Shown here one piece after another: positions 21,813 to 32,272 of a stretch of 64,000 nucleotides of DNA (the first letter of the stretch is position 1; every line of letters begins with the position of its first letter). A model generated the notes under the pieces. It was not told the DNA's origin, did no database searches, and saw nothing but the letters and a program-made list of their open reading frames with translations. Source of the stretch: Symsagittifera roscoffensis (Eukaryota; Xenacoelomorpha; Acoela; Convolutidae); contig NC_087069.1 in the NCBI RefSeq assembly GCF_963678635.1, forward strand, positions 29,926,776 through 29,990,775. The letters run 5' to 3'. The translations under genes were made by a program, and so were the position numbers.

Positions 21813-22905
21813 TGGCTCAGCCAGCAGTTCCGGTCTCAGATGACCGGACTGACCTGTTAGGTGTTCCTGTATTACGGCACAAACAAACATCGGATCCACC
21901 TAGTAGCTGGGAATCCTTGATAGGCCAGTTCAATTTGGCAATCACCTTGAGAGAAAGGTGTGATCCTCGTAAGCTACTAAAACCACAAGGTGTGGTACAC
22001 GATGATCCTGTTCCGAAACCAGAGGCGGTGGGGATAGATGAAGGCGCAGTGGCAGTAGCGAATCGTATTGCAAGAAATGATGCAACTGCCCGCAGAGCGG
22101 CTGAGATGAATGAGGAACGTCGGGTGAAATGCCCCAGAGTAGCACCAGGTGTGTATTTTTACGAAGTCGAGCAGCGAATTAAATCTCGTTTAATCTTTTC
22201 TCTTGGCTAGGAAGGAAGGAAAAGATTCCTCCAGAGTTATCCGCCAGCGGACCTCAGTGCAATATCGATTCAAGAATTTCATCAATTCTGTGTTCTTCTC
22301 TTCAGAAAGGAAAAAAAAATACATAATCGAACGTCTGCAAATTTGTAATGCCGTGCATACTGATCGAGAAAGTTTGGAAGCTGTTTATTTGCGACTTACG
22401 GGCCAAGCTGCTCTGTGTGATTGGACGATCGATCTGCAGAAAGAAGTCGTGAGGGATATCTTTATTGCCAAAATGAGGTATAAGGATATTCAAAGAGAAC
22501 TCTGTATTCGTCCGTGAGCCACTCCTGAAGAAACGTTGAAATCAGCGTTATTACAAGAAAAAGGAGCCCAAACTGCCACTGATCTGCAAAAGCAATTCGG
22601 AAGTTCGACTACAATGGGCAGTTTTTCCCCATTCAGGATCCAGTTTGGGTCAGAATACACGTATGAAACAAAAACCAACATTTTCTGTTCAAGGGAAGAA
22701 ATTGTCAGATAGAATCAACCGAGCTCAAAATAATAAATCGAAAGGTACTGCTAACACGGAGAAAGCGAAATTATGTTACTTCTGTGGAAACAGGTTTTCA
22801 GCAAATCATAAACAAAGCTGTCCGGCCAGAAATGTAACTTGTCGGAATTGTAGTTAGAAGGGACATTTCGCCAAATGCTGCAATTTCAAAAATGTAGCGA
22901 ATGTA
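21812..22905 (+). pseudogene. gag: Gypsy gag, second copy (broken)
   Basis: It has the same structure and the same disabling sites as the first copy: TAG at 22208-22210 after FSLG, TGA near 22515 after CIRP, and TAG at about 22855 inside the second zinc knuckle. The frame between 22203 and 22517 carries the middle of the capsid-like region. Unlike the first copy it continues past the knuckles into protease, so this is the copy connected to pol. Two knuckle types are visible: CX2CX7HX3C, then a classical CX2CX4HX4C with the stop inside it. Confidence 0.85.
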
Positions 22906-22908
22906 GAT

Positions 22909-23508
22909 GTGGAATCAATTGAAACTGCAGAAGAAAATTGTAATTTCATCACGTCCGATAGTGAATCCGAATTTGCAGTTTTGTCGGTTGCGGTAGAAGA
23001 GTCGGGAAATTATTTTGAGTCAGTGAAGAAATTGGAAGTGGTTAATGCTGCTACGGGCAAATTACGTTGTATTCAGATAACACTTCGTTGTGGAAAAACG
23101 TTTTTCAAAGCTACAGTTGATACCGGAAGTCCTGCTTCCTTTGTAAATAAGAGGACAGCAGATTATATTGTGAAGTCAGTACCTTCAGCCAAAGTTTTTA
23201 GTGAACAGGAATCTCCAATAGACACGGTATATGTGGACTATAATCGGAAAAGAATTGAACTGATGTGAACACTGATAGTCGATGTGTCGTCATTGGGATG
23301 GCATGTGAAGTCTGCAAAACTCCTTATTTTGGAAAATTGTACGCGTTGTCTATTAGGTTTAGACTTGCAGTTCCAGTTGGGGTGAGAACTACGCAAGTTA
23401 GACCGGAAAGGCCTTTGGTGGGAGAATTATCCCAATCAAACCCGAATGAAATGTCGGAATCTTGGAAATTAAATTTTCAACAGAAGTATCAACACGTATT
23501 TTCTCGAA
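22909..23508 (+). pseudogene. pol: Gypsy aspartic protease and RT leader
   Basis: The frame 22909-23268 contains the retropepsin active-site motif VDTGSPASFVN at about 23114-23147, the catalytic Asp being at 23118-23120. It ends at TGA 23266-23268. The next frame, 23265-23573, continues with the sequence before RT (MACEVCKTPYFGKLYAL, then TTQVRPERPLVGEL). The family protease cleaves Gag and Pol in the particle. The frame change at 23265 breaks protein continuity, although a programmed shift cannot be excluded from sequence alone. Confidence 0.75.
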
Positions 23509-24993
23509 TTGGTAGAAGAGCCAAAATTGGTAGAGTCAAAAGGAAGACGGGTTTCAGTGCACATTCAAGATAAAGTTGGCGTCGAAATTCGGAAGCTGAT
23601 TCAAGAAGGTCACATTGTCAAACTTAACAAATGTACAAAAGAACATTTTATATATCCGATAGTGATTACGGCTAAGAAGGATAGTTCTGTTAAATTAGCT
23701 ATGGATGCAAAGCCCATGAAGGATCAGATCCATAAGAACCAAAATCAGATGCCGAATTTATTGGAACTGCTGGACTCAGCAGCCCAGATCATCACGTCGG
23801 AAAAAGTCGGCGATGTTTGGCTTACGTCACTAGATTTTAAATATGCATTCAGTCAGATCCCTCTCAGTGATGAAGTCAGTTGCCAGTGCAACTTTAATAT
23901 AGTTTGTGGGGAACAAACCGGCACGTACCGGTTTAAAACCGGTTTTTATGGGCTAACAGATATGCCTAAAGAGTTCCAAAAAGTTATGAATAATATTCTT
24001 CAGGGTTTATCGGGAGTTTTCTGTTTCCTGGATGATATTCTAATAGTTTCGAAAGGATCAGTCATGGATCACAATATTCTTGTGATTAAAGTGTTCGCCC
24101 AATTGGATGAAGAAGGTTTAGCCCTGAAGTTATCGAAGTGCGACTTCTCGATGAATCAGCTGTCTTGGTTAGGTTATGATGTTGATTCAGAAGACTATAG
24201 GCCGACACGTTCCAAAATTGATGCGGTATCAGCTCTTGAGCCTCCTAAGTCTTTAAAACAGCTTCGATCCTTTATGGGCATTCTCAACCACTTACAACGA
24301 TTTCTGCCGAAACTTCAGGTCTTTTCGGAACAACTCCGCCCTTCCTTGAAAGCAAGTAACAAAAGCAACTTTGTGTGGGGGTGAGGATCAACAATCGGCT
24401 TTCGTGAAAATTTTACAATTGATCGCGAATATCACAAAGATGTTTCATTATGACAAAAATCGAAATACTCGAGTGAAATGTGATGCTAGTCATAGTGGTC
24501 TGGGAGCGGCTTTAGAGCAGGAAGTAGAAGAGATGTTTGGGTTCCCATTGCATTTGCTTCGCGTTTCCTCAATGACCAGGAAAAGAAGTATAGTACAAAC
24601 GAATTGGAGCTTCTCGCTATTTTGTGGTCATGTGAGCATTTCCGCAATTATCTATTGGGTAATCTTTTTGTTGTCCTCACTGATCATAAAGCGATTATTT
24701 CTGCTCTTAAGACCATTAGGGGTAATAAAACTCATCAATCACGTTTAACTAGATGGGCTGACAGATTATTGCCTTTTGATTTCAATATTTTTCATATTTC
24801 CGGTTGTAAACTGGGAATAGCTGATTATTTATCACGTTTCCCAACTTTTGAGGCACCACGGCCAAGTAGTTTCGACAAACAATATGTGGTTAAATGTATT
24901 AGTCGATTTTTCGATGCTTGCGATATATTGGATTGTTGGGTTTGGAATTTTTCTTTATCAGACGGAGTATCTGCTAGTTCGGGGGACAACTAA
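23509..24993 (+). pseudogene. pol: Gypsy reverse transcriptase and RNase H, copy a
   Basis: RT lies in 23509-24384. Visible motifs are VKLAMDAKPM, LTSLDFKYAFSQIP (first catalytic Asp in SLD), GFYGLTDMPKEFQKVM and CFLDDILIVSKG, the Ty3-type FLDD catalytic pair. RNase H follows, with VKCDASHSGLGAALEQE, NELELLAILW-like sequence and LTDHKAIISAL, but the frame breaks twice: a shortened G-run at about 24374 and a lost base near 24537. Copy b has a longer G-run (10 G) and no break at the second site. The segment after RNase H ends at TAA 24991-24993. RT copies element RNA in the cytoplasmic particle. Confidence 0.85.
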
Positions 24994-25502
24994 GTGCCCA
25001 CTTAATCTGCTTCGATCAATTCAATCGAGTCAGTTAGTTATTGTCAACCTCGGGCTATTTGTCCCGTTCAGGATAATTCATTAGATTTAGCACCGTTTTT
25101 ATCCAAGAACAATGGCATTCATTCGGTTGAGGACGTCAATAATTTGGACATTCAAGTTACATCTCAGCGCACAAAATCGCGAGAGGGCGACTGTTCTTTC
25201 AATTTTGGTTATATCGAATTATTTAATCAATTCAACTCGGTTGGCACTTCTCCGCTAGAAGGCGTCAGACTTAATTGTCAAAATTCTATCCAATCAGCTT
25301 CGAGCTAGTTTAATTCCGTAATTGTCACTTTCACAGCATGTGTCCCAAATTATCTGCCAATCTTGATTTCAGTTTGGATATTCAGTACGGTAATTTGTGA
25401 TTATGGGTATTTTTTTATTTCATGGATCTCTTTGAGATTACTTCCTGGATTTACTGGTGTGTATTCGTGTTATTTGGTGCTTTTCCTTTTCAGACTGTTG
25501 TG
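24994..25502 (+). other. Non-coding gap between RNase H and integrase, copy a, acceptor-like site
   Basis: Short open pieces (for example a ...SPLEGVRLN segment near 25250-25275) end in stops, and no frame crosses to the integrase part. A strong acceptor-like site, GGTGCTTTTCCTTTTCAG, ends at 25493. Ten bases later the ATG at 25503 opens the integrase-side frame (MDTNANDSFELLLNQF). The same arrangement recurs in copy b and, diverged, in the minus-strand element, so it is probably a property of the family. Confidence 0.5.
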
Positions 25503-26843
25503 ATGGACACTAATGCTAATGATAGCTTCGAGCTGTTGCTGAATCAATTTATTCCGATCAACCCACACTGGTTCTCATCAGATCGTGCTCGGCCGCGGTT
25601 TTGCGCGGGGGAAGTGCGCACAAAGCGACCAACTTCTCTGCAGCGTGGGGTGGCGTTGAAGGGCCAGTACGCCCGAATTCTTGCAAATTTTTGATCAAAG
25701 AGGCTCAGGAAAACTGGAACAGTGAGTCGTACGATACAGCCAGTTCACAGCTTGGAAATTTTGTAATCCTCAGTTGTCGCCCCAGATCAAAAATCACTGT
25801 CAGGATTGGTGGGTTTTCTGGACTCCGACGTGCTTTCGGAACTTACTGATGAAGATCCTAGTCTCCGACTGATGAAACGGGCACTGATTAATCGCGACTA
25901 TGAAGGATTTTGTCGTATTGATTCATGTTAAAATCCTTTTGGCATTGTGCAGCGGTAGTTAATGGCTGTGTTGTCTCCGGAAACCTCTACTTGCTCCTCT
26001 ACACAGGTCGTATGCGGGTCAGCTTGACATGGTGGATGCAGCTCAGTATATGTGGTGGCCTCGTATGCATCGGGATATTGTTCAACTGTGCAAAGACTGT
26101 CCTCAATGCACAAAATTTGGTAAGAATCTGAAAGCAAACGCTTCGTTTAATTCCACCAAACCTTTACCCCTTCTATCTGGTCCTAATGAAGAGCTCCAGC
26201 TCGACTATGCAGGTCCTCTACTCGTTTCTGATGGTAACAATATTTATATCTTGGTCGCGATCGACCGGTATTCTAAATATTCGTCGGCTATGATTACACG
26301 TTCTACGGGGGGAAGGAGGATAATTAAGTTCCTTAAATCATATATTCAACAGCATAGTATACCAAAATCAATCAAAACTGACCAGGGTTTTAAAAACATT
26401 CGGGTTTTAAAAAGAAACTAGTTCAATACTTTTGTAAAGATAAAAATATTGCCCAATATTTTTGACCGGTTGGTGATCATCGTGGTTGTGGTCTGATTTA
26501 ACGTTCCATCCAAATCATTAAGCATCGTTTGGGGGCTTCTCGATTGAGTCCTGATTTTGCAAATATACAAGATACGCTTAGGCATATAGTTGAGGATATT
26601 CGGGTCACTAAAAAATCTGTCACTGGGGTTTCATTTTTTGAACTACATTTTGGTCGTCCCTCGAATTCGGAGTTATCTCTTGTGGCAGAACGATTGTCTA
26701 CGCACGTTAATTTAGATAACCAACAATTGGAGCGCGATTTTCTAAACACGGAACAGCGTCGGGAGCAGTGTGACAGCCGACCTCGAATCAAGCTGGTTAC
26801 GAAAGGGCTGTCTAGCCCGGCAGTGCCACCTTACTTTGGTTGA
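25503..26843 (+). pseudogene. pol: Gypsy integrase, copy a (broken)
   Basis: Begins MDTNANDSFELLLNQF at 25503. The His/Cys zinc domain is damaged, but WWPRMHRDIVQLCKDCPQC is intact near 26056-26112. The first catalytic Asp is in LQLDYAGPL (about 26197-26223) and the second in IKTDQ (about 26371-26385). The frame then shifts and ends at TAG 26419-26421. The glutamate of the DDE triad has become TAA in GCGLI*RSIQ near 26500. The C-terminal part resumes in 26529-26843 (LHFGRPSNSELSL). The family enzyme inserts element cDNA into the genome. The same faults are present in copy b. Confidence 0.85.
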
Positions 26844-26915
26844 CCGACAGAATCAGTTGCTGACACACCCCATTATTGTGCGCTGGAGAATCTGGCCCAT
26901 TCTGCGAATCAATGG

Positions 26916-28046
26916 TTGACTTTGAAGAAATCTCTCTCGCGCCAGGAGGGTGTCAAAGCCCTTATGACACTGAAAGAGCGGAATCAAGTACTGGCAGCTA
27001 CACTTCGCTCTAATTTATCCGCGGGGAAGCTCAGATTCCGGAACCAGATGCCGGGTGAACGAATTCGTCCGTCCCAGCCAAAACGTAACTTGGATTATTT
27101 AGTTTTGAATAAACCAAGTAAAGTTGAAACTTTTTGGAAGTTTCTTAATAGGAAATCTGATCGGGAACATTTCAAACCTTTTAAGGGTAAGATTGTGAGT
27201 GATACTGGGTCTACATATAGTACTGACAAGGGTAAAGTGATAGAGAGAAATCATTTTCTAAACAAGTGTACAAATGAGCAATTCATATCTCCGATTGTCA
27301 TTACAGCGAAGAAGGATGGTTCTGTTAAATTAGCTATGGATGCAAAGCCCATGAAGGATCAGATCCATAAGAACCAAAATCAGATGCTGAATTTATTGGA
27401 ACTGCTGGACTCAGCAGCCCAGATCATCACGTCGGAAAAAGTCGGCGATGTTTGGCTTACGTCACTGGATTTGAAATATGCATTCAGTGAGATCCCTCTC
27501 AGTGATGAAGTCAGTTGCCAGTGCAACTTTAATATAGTTTGTGGGGAACAAACCGGCACGTACCGGTTTAAAACCGGTTTTTATGGGCTAACAGATATGC
27601 CTAAAGAGTTCCAAAAAGTTATGAATAATATTCTTCAGGGTTTATCGGGAGTTTTCTGTTTCCTGGATGATATTCTAATAGTTTCGAAAGGATCAGTCAT
27701 GGATCACAATATTCTTGTGAATAAAGTGTTCGCCCAATTGGATGAAGAAGGTTTTGCCCTGAAGTTATCGAAATGCGACTTCTCGATGAATCAGCTGTCT
27801 TGGTTAGGTTATGATGTTGATTCAGAAGACTATAGGCCGACACGTTCCAAAATTGATGCGGTATCAGCTCTTGAGCCTCCTAAGTCTTTAAGACAGCTTC
27901 GATCCTTTATGGGCATTCTCAACCACTTACAACGATTTCTGCCGAAACTTCAGGTCTTTTCGGAACAACTCCGCCTTTCCTTGAAAGCGAGTAACAAAAG
28001 CAACTTTGTGTGGGGGGGGGGGAGGATCAACAATCGGCTTTCGTGA
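26916..28046 (+). pseudogene. Chimeric frame: pol tail fused in frame to a second RT
   Basis: Residues 1 to about 114 are the post-integrase tail (LKERNQVLAATLRSNLSAGK, then a KFLNRKSDREHF segment), ending at ...KGKVIERNH. The frame then crosses the duplication junction near 27258 straight into RT sequence (NKCTNEQFISPIVITAKKDG) and on through LTSLDLKYAFSEIP and CFLDDILIVSKG to TGA at 28046. The result is a 376-codon frame (from a TTG at 26916; no upstream ATG was checked as start) that no normal element would have. Whether it is translated is unknown. Confidence 0.75.
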
Positions 28047-28633
28047 AAATTTTACAATTGATCGCGAATATCACAAAGATGTTTCATTATGACAAAAATC
28101 GAAATACTCGAGTGAAATGTGATGCTAGTCATAGTGGTCTGGGAGCGGCTTTAGAGCAGGAAGTAGAAGGGATGTTTAGGGTTCCCATTGCATTTGCTTC
28201 GCGTTTCCTCAATGACCAGGAAAAGAAGTATAGTACAAACGAATTGGAGCTTCTCGCTATTTTGTGGTCATGTGAGCTTTTCCGCAATTATCTATTGGGA
28301 AATCTTTTTGTTGTCCTCACTGATCATAAAGCGATTATTTCTGCTCTTAAGACCACTAGGGGTAATAAAACTCATCAATCACGTTTAACTAGATGGGCTG
28401 ATAGATTATTGCCTTTTGATTTCAATATTTTTCATATTTCCGGTTGTAAACTGGGAATAGCTGATTATTTATCACGTTTCCCAACTTTTGAGGCACCACG
28501 GCCAAGTAGTTTCGACAAACAATATGTGGTTAAATGTATTAGTCGATTTTTCGATGCTTGCGATATCTTGGATTGTTGGGTTTGGAATTTTTCTTTATCA
28601 GACGGATTATCTGCTAGTTCGGGGGACAACTAA
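28010..28633 (+). pseudogene. pol: Gypsy RNase H, copy b (frame largely open)
   Basis: This is a 207-codon open segment covering the RNase H domain without the breaks of copy a. Motifs are VKCDASHSGLGAALEQE (first acidic site), NELELLAILWSCE (Glu) and VLTDHKAIISALKTTRG (Asp), then the HISGCKLGIADYLSRFP end typical of gypsy RNase H. It overlaps the RT frame at the G-run near 28012-28022, where the reading frame changes; run length there decides whether RT and RNase H are continuous. RNase H degrades the RNA strand during reverse transcription. Confidence 0.8.
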
Positions 28634-29147
28634 GTGCCCACTCTATCTGCTTCGATCAATTCAATCGAGTCAGTTAGTTATTGTCAACCTCGGGCTATTT
28701 GTCCCGTTCAGGATAATTCATTAGATTTAGCACCGTTTTTATCCAAGAACAATGGCATTCATTCGGTTGAGGACGTCAATAATTTGGACATTCAAGTTAC
28801 ATCTCAGCTAACAAAATCGCGAGAGGGCGACTGTTCTTTCAATTTTGGTTATATCGAATTATTTAATCAATTCAACTCGGTTGTCACTTCTCCGCTAAAA
28901 GGCGTCAGACTTAATTGTCAAAATTCTATCCATCAGCTTCGAGCTAGTTTAATTCCGTAATTGTCACTTTCACAGCATCTGTCCCAAATTATCTGCCAAT
29001 CTTGATTATAGTTTGGATATTCAGTACGGTAATTTGTGATTATGTGTATTTTTTTATTCCATGGATCTCTATGAGATTACTTCCTATTCCTGGATTTACT
29101 GGTGTGTATTCGTGTTATTTGGTGCTTTTCCTTTTCAGACTGTTGTG
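28634..29147 (+). other. RNase H-integrase gap, copy b, acceptor-like site
   Basis: A piece of 108 codons (28634-28960, LSASINSIESVSYCQPRAIC...) follows RNase H in the same frame after a TAA, then stops. The acceptor-like CTTTTCCTTTTCAG ends at 29138, followed by the ATG at 29148. The layout is identical to copy a. Confidence 0.5.
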
Positions 29148-30488
29148 ATGGACACTAATGCTAATGATAGCTTCGAGCTGTTGCTGAATCAATTTATTCC
29201 GATCAACCCACACTGGTTCTCATCAGATCGTGCTCGGCCGCGGTTTTGCGCGGGGGAAGTGCGCACAAAGCGACCAACTTCTCTGCAGCGTGGGGTGGCG
29301 TTGAAGGGCCAGTACGCCCGAATTCTTGCAAATTTTTGATCAAAGAGGCTCAGGAAAACTGGAACAGTGAGTCGTACGATACAGCCAGTTCACAGCTTGG
29401 AAATTTTGTAATCCTCAGTTGTCGCCCCAGATCAAAAATCACTGTCAGGATTGGTGGGTTTTCTGGACTCCGACGTGCTTTCGGAACTTACTGATGAAGA
29501 TCCTAGTCTCCGACTGATGAAACGGGCACTGATTAATCGCGACTATGAAGGATTTTGTCGTATTGATTCATGTTAAAATCCTTTTGGCATTGTGCAGCGG
29601 TAGTTAATGGCTGTGTTGTCTCCGGAAACCTCTACTTGCTCCTCTACACAGGTCGTATGCGGGTCAGCTTGCCATGGTGGATGCAGCTCAGTATATGTGG
29701 TGGCCTCGTATGCATCGGGATATTGTTCAACTGTGCAAAGACTGTCCTCAATGCACAAAATTTGGTAAGAATCTGAAAGCAAACGCTTCGTTTAATTCCA
29801 CCAAACCTTTACCCCTTCTATCTGGTCCTAATGAAGAGCTCCAGCTCGACTATGCAGGTCCTCTACTCGTTTCTGATGGTAACAATATTTATATCTTGGT
29901 CGCGATCGACCGGTATTCTAAATATTCGTCGGCTATGATTACACGTTCTACGGGGGGAAGGAGGATAATTAAGTTCCTTAAATCATATATTCAACAGCAT
30001 AGTATACCAAAATCAATCAAAACTGACCAGGGTTTTAAAAACATTCGGGTTTTAAAAAGAAACTAGTTCAATACTTTTGTAAAGATAAAAATATTGCCCA
30101 ATATTTTTGACCGGTTGGTGATCATCGTGGTTGTGGTCTGATTTAACGTTCCATCCAAATCATTAAGCATCGTTTGGGGGCTTCTCGATTGAGTCCTGAT
30201 TTTGCAAATATACAAGATACGCTTAGGCATATAGTTGAGGATATTCGGGTCACTAAAAAATCTGTCACTGGAGTTTCATTTTTTGAACTACATTTTGGTC
30301 GTCCCTCGAATTCGGAGTTATCTCTTGTGGCAGAACGATTGTCTACGCACGTTAATTTAGATAACCAACAATTGGAGCGCGATTTTCTAAACACGGAACA
30401 GCGTCGGGAGCAGTGTGACAGCCGACCTCGAATCAAGCTGGTTACGAAAGGGCTGTCTAGCCCGGCAGTGCCACCTTACTTTGGTTGA
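29148..30488 (+). pseudogene. pol: Gypsy integrase, copy b (broken)
   Basis: Motifs and faults are as in copy a at offset 3645. LQLDYAGPL is present, the frame is lost after IKTDQGFKN (TAG at about 30064), and the DDE glutamate is TAA near 30145. Copy a has AGCTTGACATGG and copy b AGCTTGCCATGG near 29670, one of few differences. Sharing of the faults shows that they preceded, or were copied by, the duplication. Confidence 0.85.
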
Positions 30489-30560
30489 CCGACAGAATCA
30501 GTTGCTGACACACCCCATTATTGTGCGCTGGAGAATCTGGCCCATTCTGCGAATCAATGG

Positions 30561-31763
30561 TTGACTTTGAAGAAATCTCTCTCGCGCCAGGAGGGTGTCA
30601 AAGCCCTTATGACACTGAAAGAGCGGAATCAAGTACTGGCAGCTACACTTCGCTCTAATTTATCCGCGGGGAAGCTCAGATTCCGGAACCAGATGCCGGG
30701 TGAACGAATTCGTCCGTCCCAGCCAAAACGTAACTTGGATTATTTAGTTTTGAATAAACCAAGTAAAGTTGAAACTTTTTGGAAGTTTCTTAATAGGAAA
30801 TCTGATCGGGAACATTTCAAACCTTTTAAGGGTAAGATTGTGAGTGATACTGGGTCTACATATAGTACTGACAAGGGTAAAGTGATAGAGAGAAATCATC
30901 TTGCTGTACGCTTTAAGTCAACGGGTCTAAGTTTTTCAGGCAAACAAGCAACGCCTAGCAAAAAGGGGCAAAAGCGCCCCATTGTGTCCTCGTCGTCATC
31001 TACGTCGCCGGAAGATAATCGACCCTTAAAGCCGACTAGCTCCAGATCTAGGATTACGGCAAAAACTGTCTCTGTACCCGCTCGTCCTCAACTTCCGACT
31101 ATTTTATCTGCTTCTACGCCGACGCGTCCCCAATTATCATTGCCCAAATCGGGGAATAAGTCGGTCTCGGAGGCCCCAGGAATTCAGGCTATCCCTACTA
31201 CTCAGGATTCTACTTCGGTAATAGATTTTTTGACGGCTTCTTCGTCTACCTCAGGAAATCAAGTAGCGGAGGTACCTATTAGTATTAAAGCAAAGACACC
31301 TTCTCCAACTAAGGATAAGCTTCTCCCCTGCCCGGATCTGATACCTATCTCCTCTGATGATGAGTCGTCTGTCCCGAAATTGCAAGAGTGTTCTTCTTCC
31401 AATTTGGCAACATCGGGCCCTCCCATCCGTGATGTATATGGCTTTAGTTCGGATCCAGATGGGAATATTTCTTCAGCATCAAATTCATCCCGTGTATCAT
31501 TTCGTCGCAAAAAGCAGACAACATTCTATGGCAGCCCGATCAGACATTCTGTGAATGTGATTCACGCTTCTTTGTCGTCTCCGTCTACTCCAGTATCACC
31601 GGATAGAAAAGTCAGCTTTGCCATGGCTAGTCAGGAATCAGATTTTCAAGTGGGGCAATCAAGGGTTTTTTCTCCCAATGAGGCCGGGGTTTTTAGTAGA
31701 AAGTTTAATCGATTCCCTAGTTTCAACTCATCAGATAACCCCTTGCGTCGTACCGAAAAGTAA
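30561..31763 (+). pseudogene. Pol C-terminal tail, Ser/Pro-rich, 400 codons open
   Basis: The frame starts in the LTLKKSLSRQEGVKAL segment after integrase and stays open to TAA 31761-31763. The first third is conserved with copy a. The remainder is rich in Ser, Thr and Pro (SSSSSTSPEDNRPLKPTSSR) with an acidic block PDLIPISSDDESSVPKLQE, basic/aromatic SSRVSFRRKKQTTFYGS, and VSPDRKVSFAMAS. The minus-strand element keeps the same acidic block. A long disordered integrase extension is unusual in length for gypsy. Function is unknown; the acidic SDDE-type block could bind a host chromatin or nuclear factor, which is only a guess. Confidence 0.6.
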
Positions 31764-31980
31764 ACTTTCTCGTTTTTTAAACTCTCTCGTCCTTTCATCT
31801 CTCTAGTCATTCACACTCATTTATCAGTACATTTACTTAATCTCATTTCAGAAAATTTATCAAAACTCCTCTTATTGCTATACTTGTTTTCTATTGAGTT
31901 TTCTTTATCTGCAGTTCAGTTTACTGTTATAGTTGTTCTTATTCCAAGAAAAATTCAAATGTACAAATTGAATTTTCCCT

Positions 31981-31991
31981 AGAGGGGGAAA
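31981..31991 (+). promoter_or_regulatory. Polypurine tract, element 1
   Basis: AGAGGGGGAAA lies directly before the 3' LTR (TGTGG at 31992). In this family it primes plus-strand DNA synthesis. The other element has the same tract at 35793-35803 on the minus strand. Confidence 0.85.
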
Positions 31992-32254
31992 TGTGGTGCG
32001 GTGCTGTTTAAATGTGTTGTTCTATGACGTCATTCTTTTCTAGGCTGTTAACCTACTATTGGCTCTCAAGGTCGCTATCGACCTGTCAATCCACGGTCAA
32101 ATTTTAAACAAGCTTATTCAATCACTCTCATTCAATTTATGAAAGATTTAAGTTAAAGTATCTAATTGTCATGACATTGTTTACAATTTATCTATTATAT
32201 AAAACAAGATGAATTAAGTCTTTTACAGATCTTTTTATTCCTTTAGAAATCACA
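31992..32254 (+). repeat. Gypsy element 1, 3' LTR
   Basis: TGTGGTGCGG...AATCACA, 263 bp. It contains TGACGTCA at 32025-32032 and GGTCGCTATCGACC at 32070-32083. It differs from the 5' LTR at several sites, for example TGTGG for TGTAG at the start. It is followed by target duplication GGGGA at 32255-32259. Confidence 0.92.
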
Positions 32255-32272
32255 GGGGAACTGGAAAGAGCC

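Larger units (their letters stand above)
18636..22886 (+). repeat. 2.1-kb tandem duplication (MITE end, LTR, gag)
   Basis: 18636-20760 is repeated at 20761-22886 with offset 2125, becoming 2126 after an A-run length change near 22310. The copies differ by only a handful of substitutions. The breakpoints are the TCA in CGTGTCAGCG and the TCA in AATTTCAAAA, a 3-base microhomology at the junction 20760-20762. The unit contains half a MITE, a MITE fragment, a MITE left part, the 5' LTR and most of gag. Stop codons in gag are shared by both copies. Confidence 0.9.
23624..30903 (+). repeat. 3.6-kb tandem duplication of RT-RNaseH-INT-tail
   Basis: About 23624-27258 is repeated at about 27259-30903; the offset is 3635 in RT, 3639 at the RNase H boundary and 3645 in integrase. 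The copies are nearly identical except for about 60 bases just after the junction (27259-27318). There copy b matches the other element subfamily (minus strand near 42400-42465) instead of copy a. Integrase stops and frameshift are shared by both copies. Confidence 0.85.
19425..32254 (+). mobile_element. Ty3/gypsy (Mag/K02A2.6-like) LTR retrotransposon, duplicated and inactive
   Basis: Outer LTRs of 263 bp begin TGT and end CA, and are flanked by GGGGA at 19420-19424 and 32255-32259. The order is LTR, gag with zinc knuckles, protease (DTGS), RT (FLDD), RNase H, integrase, a long Ser/Pro-rich tail, polypurine tract, LTR. This order and the FLDD motif mark Ty3/gypsy. Two internal tandem duplications enlarge it from about 7.1 kb to 12.8 kb. 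Gag and integrase carry stops and frameshifts, so no autonomous activity is expected. Confidence 0.9.
19220..32272 (+). mobile_element. MITE split by the gypsy element, target duplication TCAATTTT
   Basis: The left part is 19220-19424 (GGCTCTTCTCCAGTTTCCCC...GGGGGGA) and the right part is 32255-32272 (GGGGAACTGGAAAGAGCC). Joined across the gypsy element, and allowing for its GGGGA duplication, they form one MITE of about 218 bp. It is flanked by TCAATTTT at 19212-19219 and 32273-32280. Two nested target duplications thus agree, which makes both insertions secure. A duplicated copy of the left part lies at 21345-21549. Confidence 0.88.

Noticed and set aside
23265-23573. Programmed frameshift between protease and RT
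   Set aside because: The frame change could be ordinary decay, since the element has many other breaks and no slippery site with a downstream structure was evident.
26498-26791. Minus-strand 97-codon frame, repeated at 30143-30436
   Set aside because: Antisense of the integrase C-terminal part; it is repeated only because the element is duplicated.
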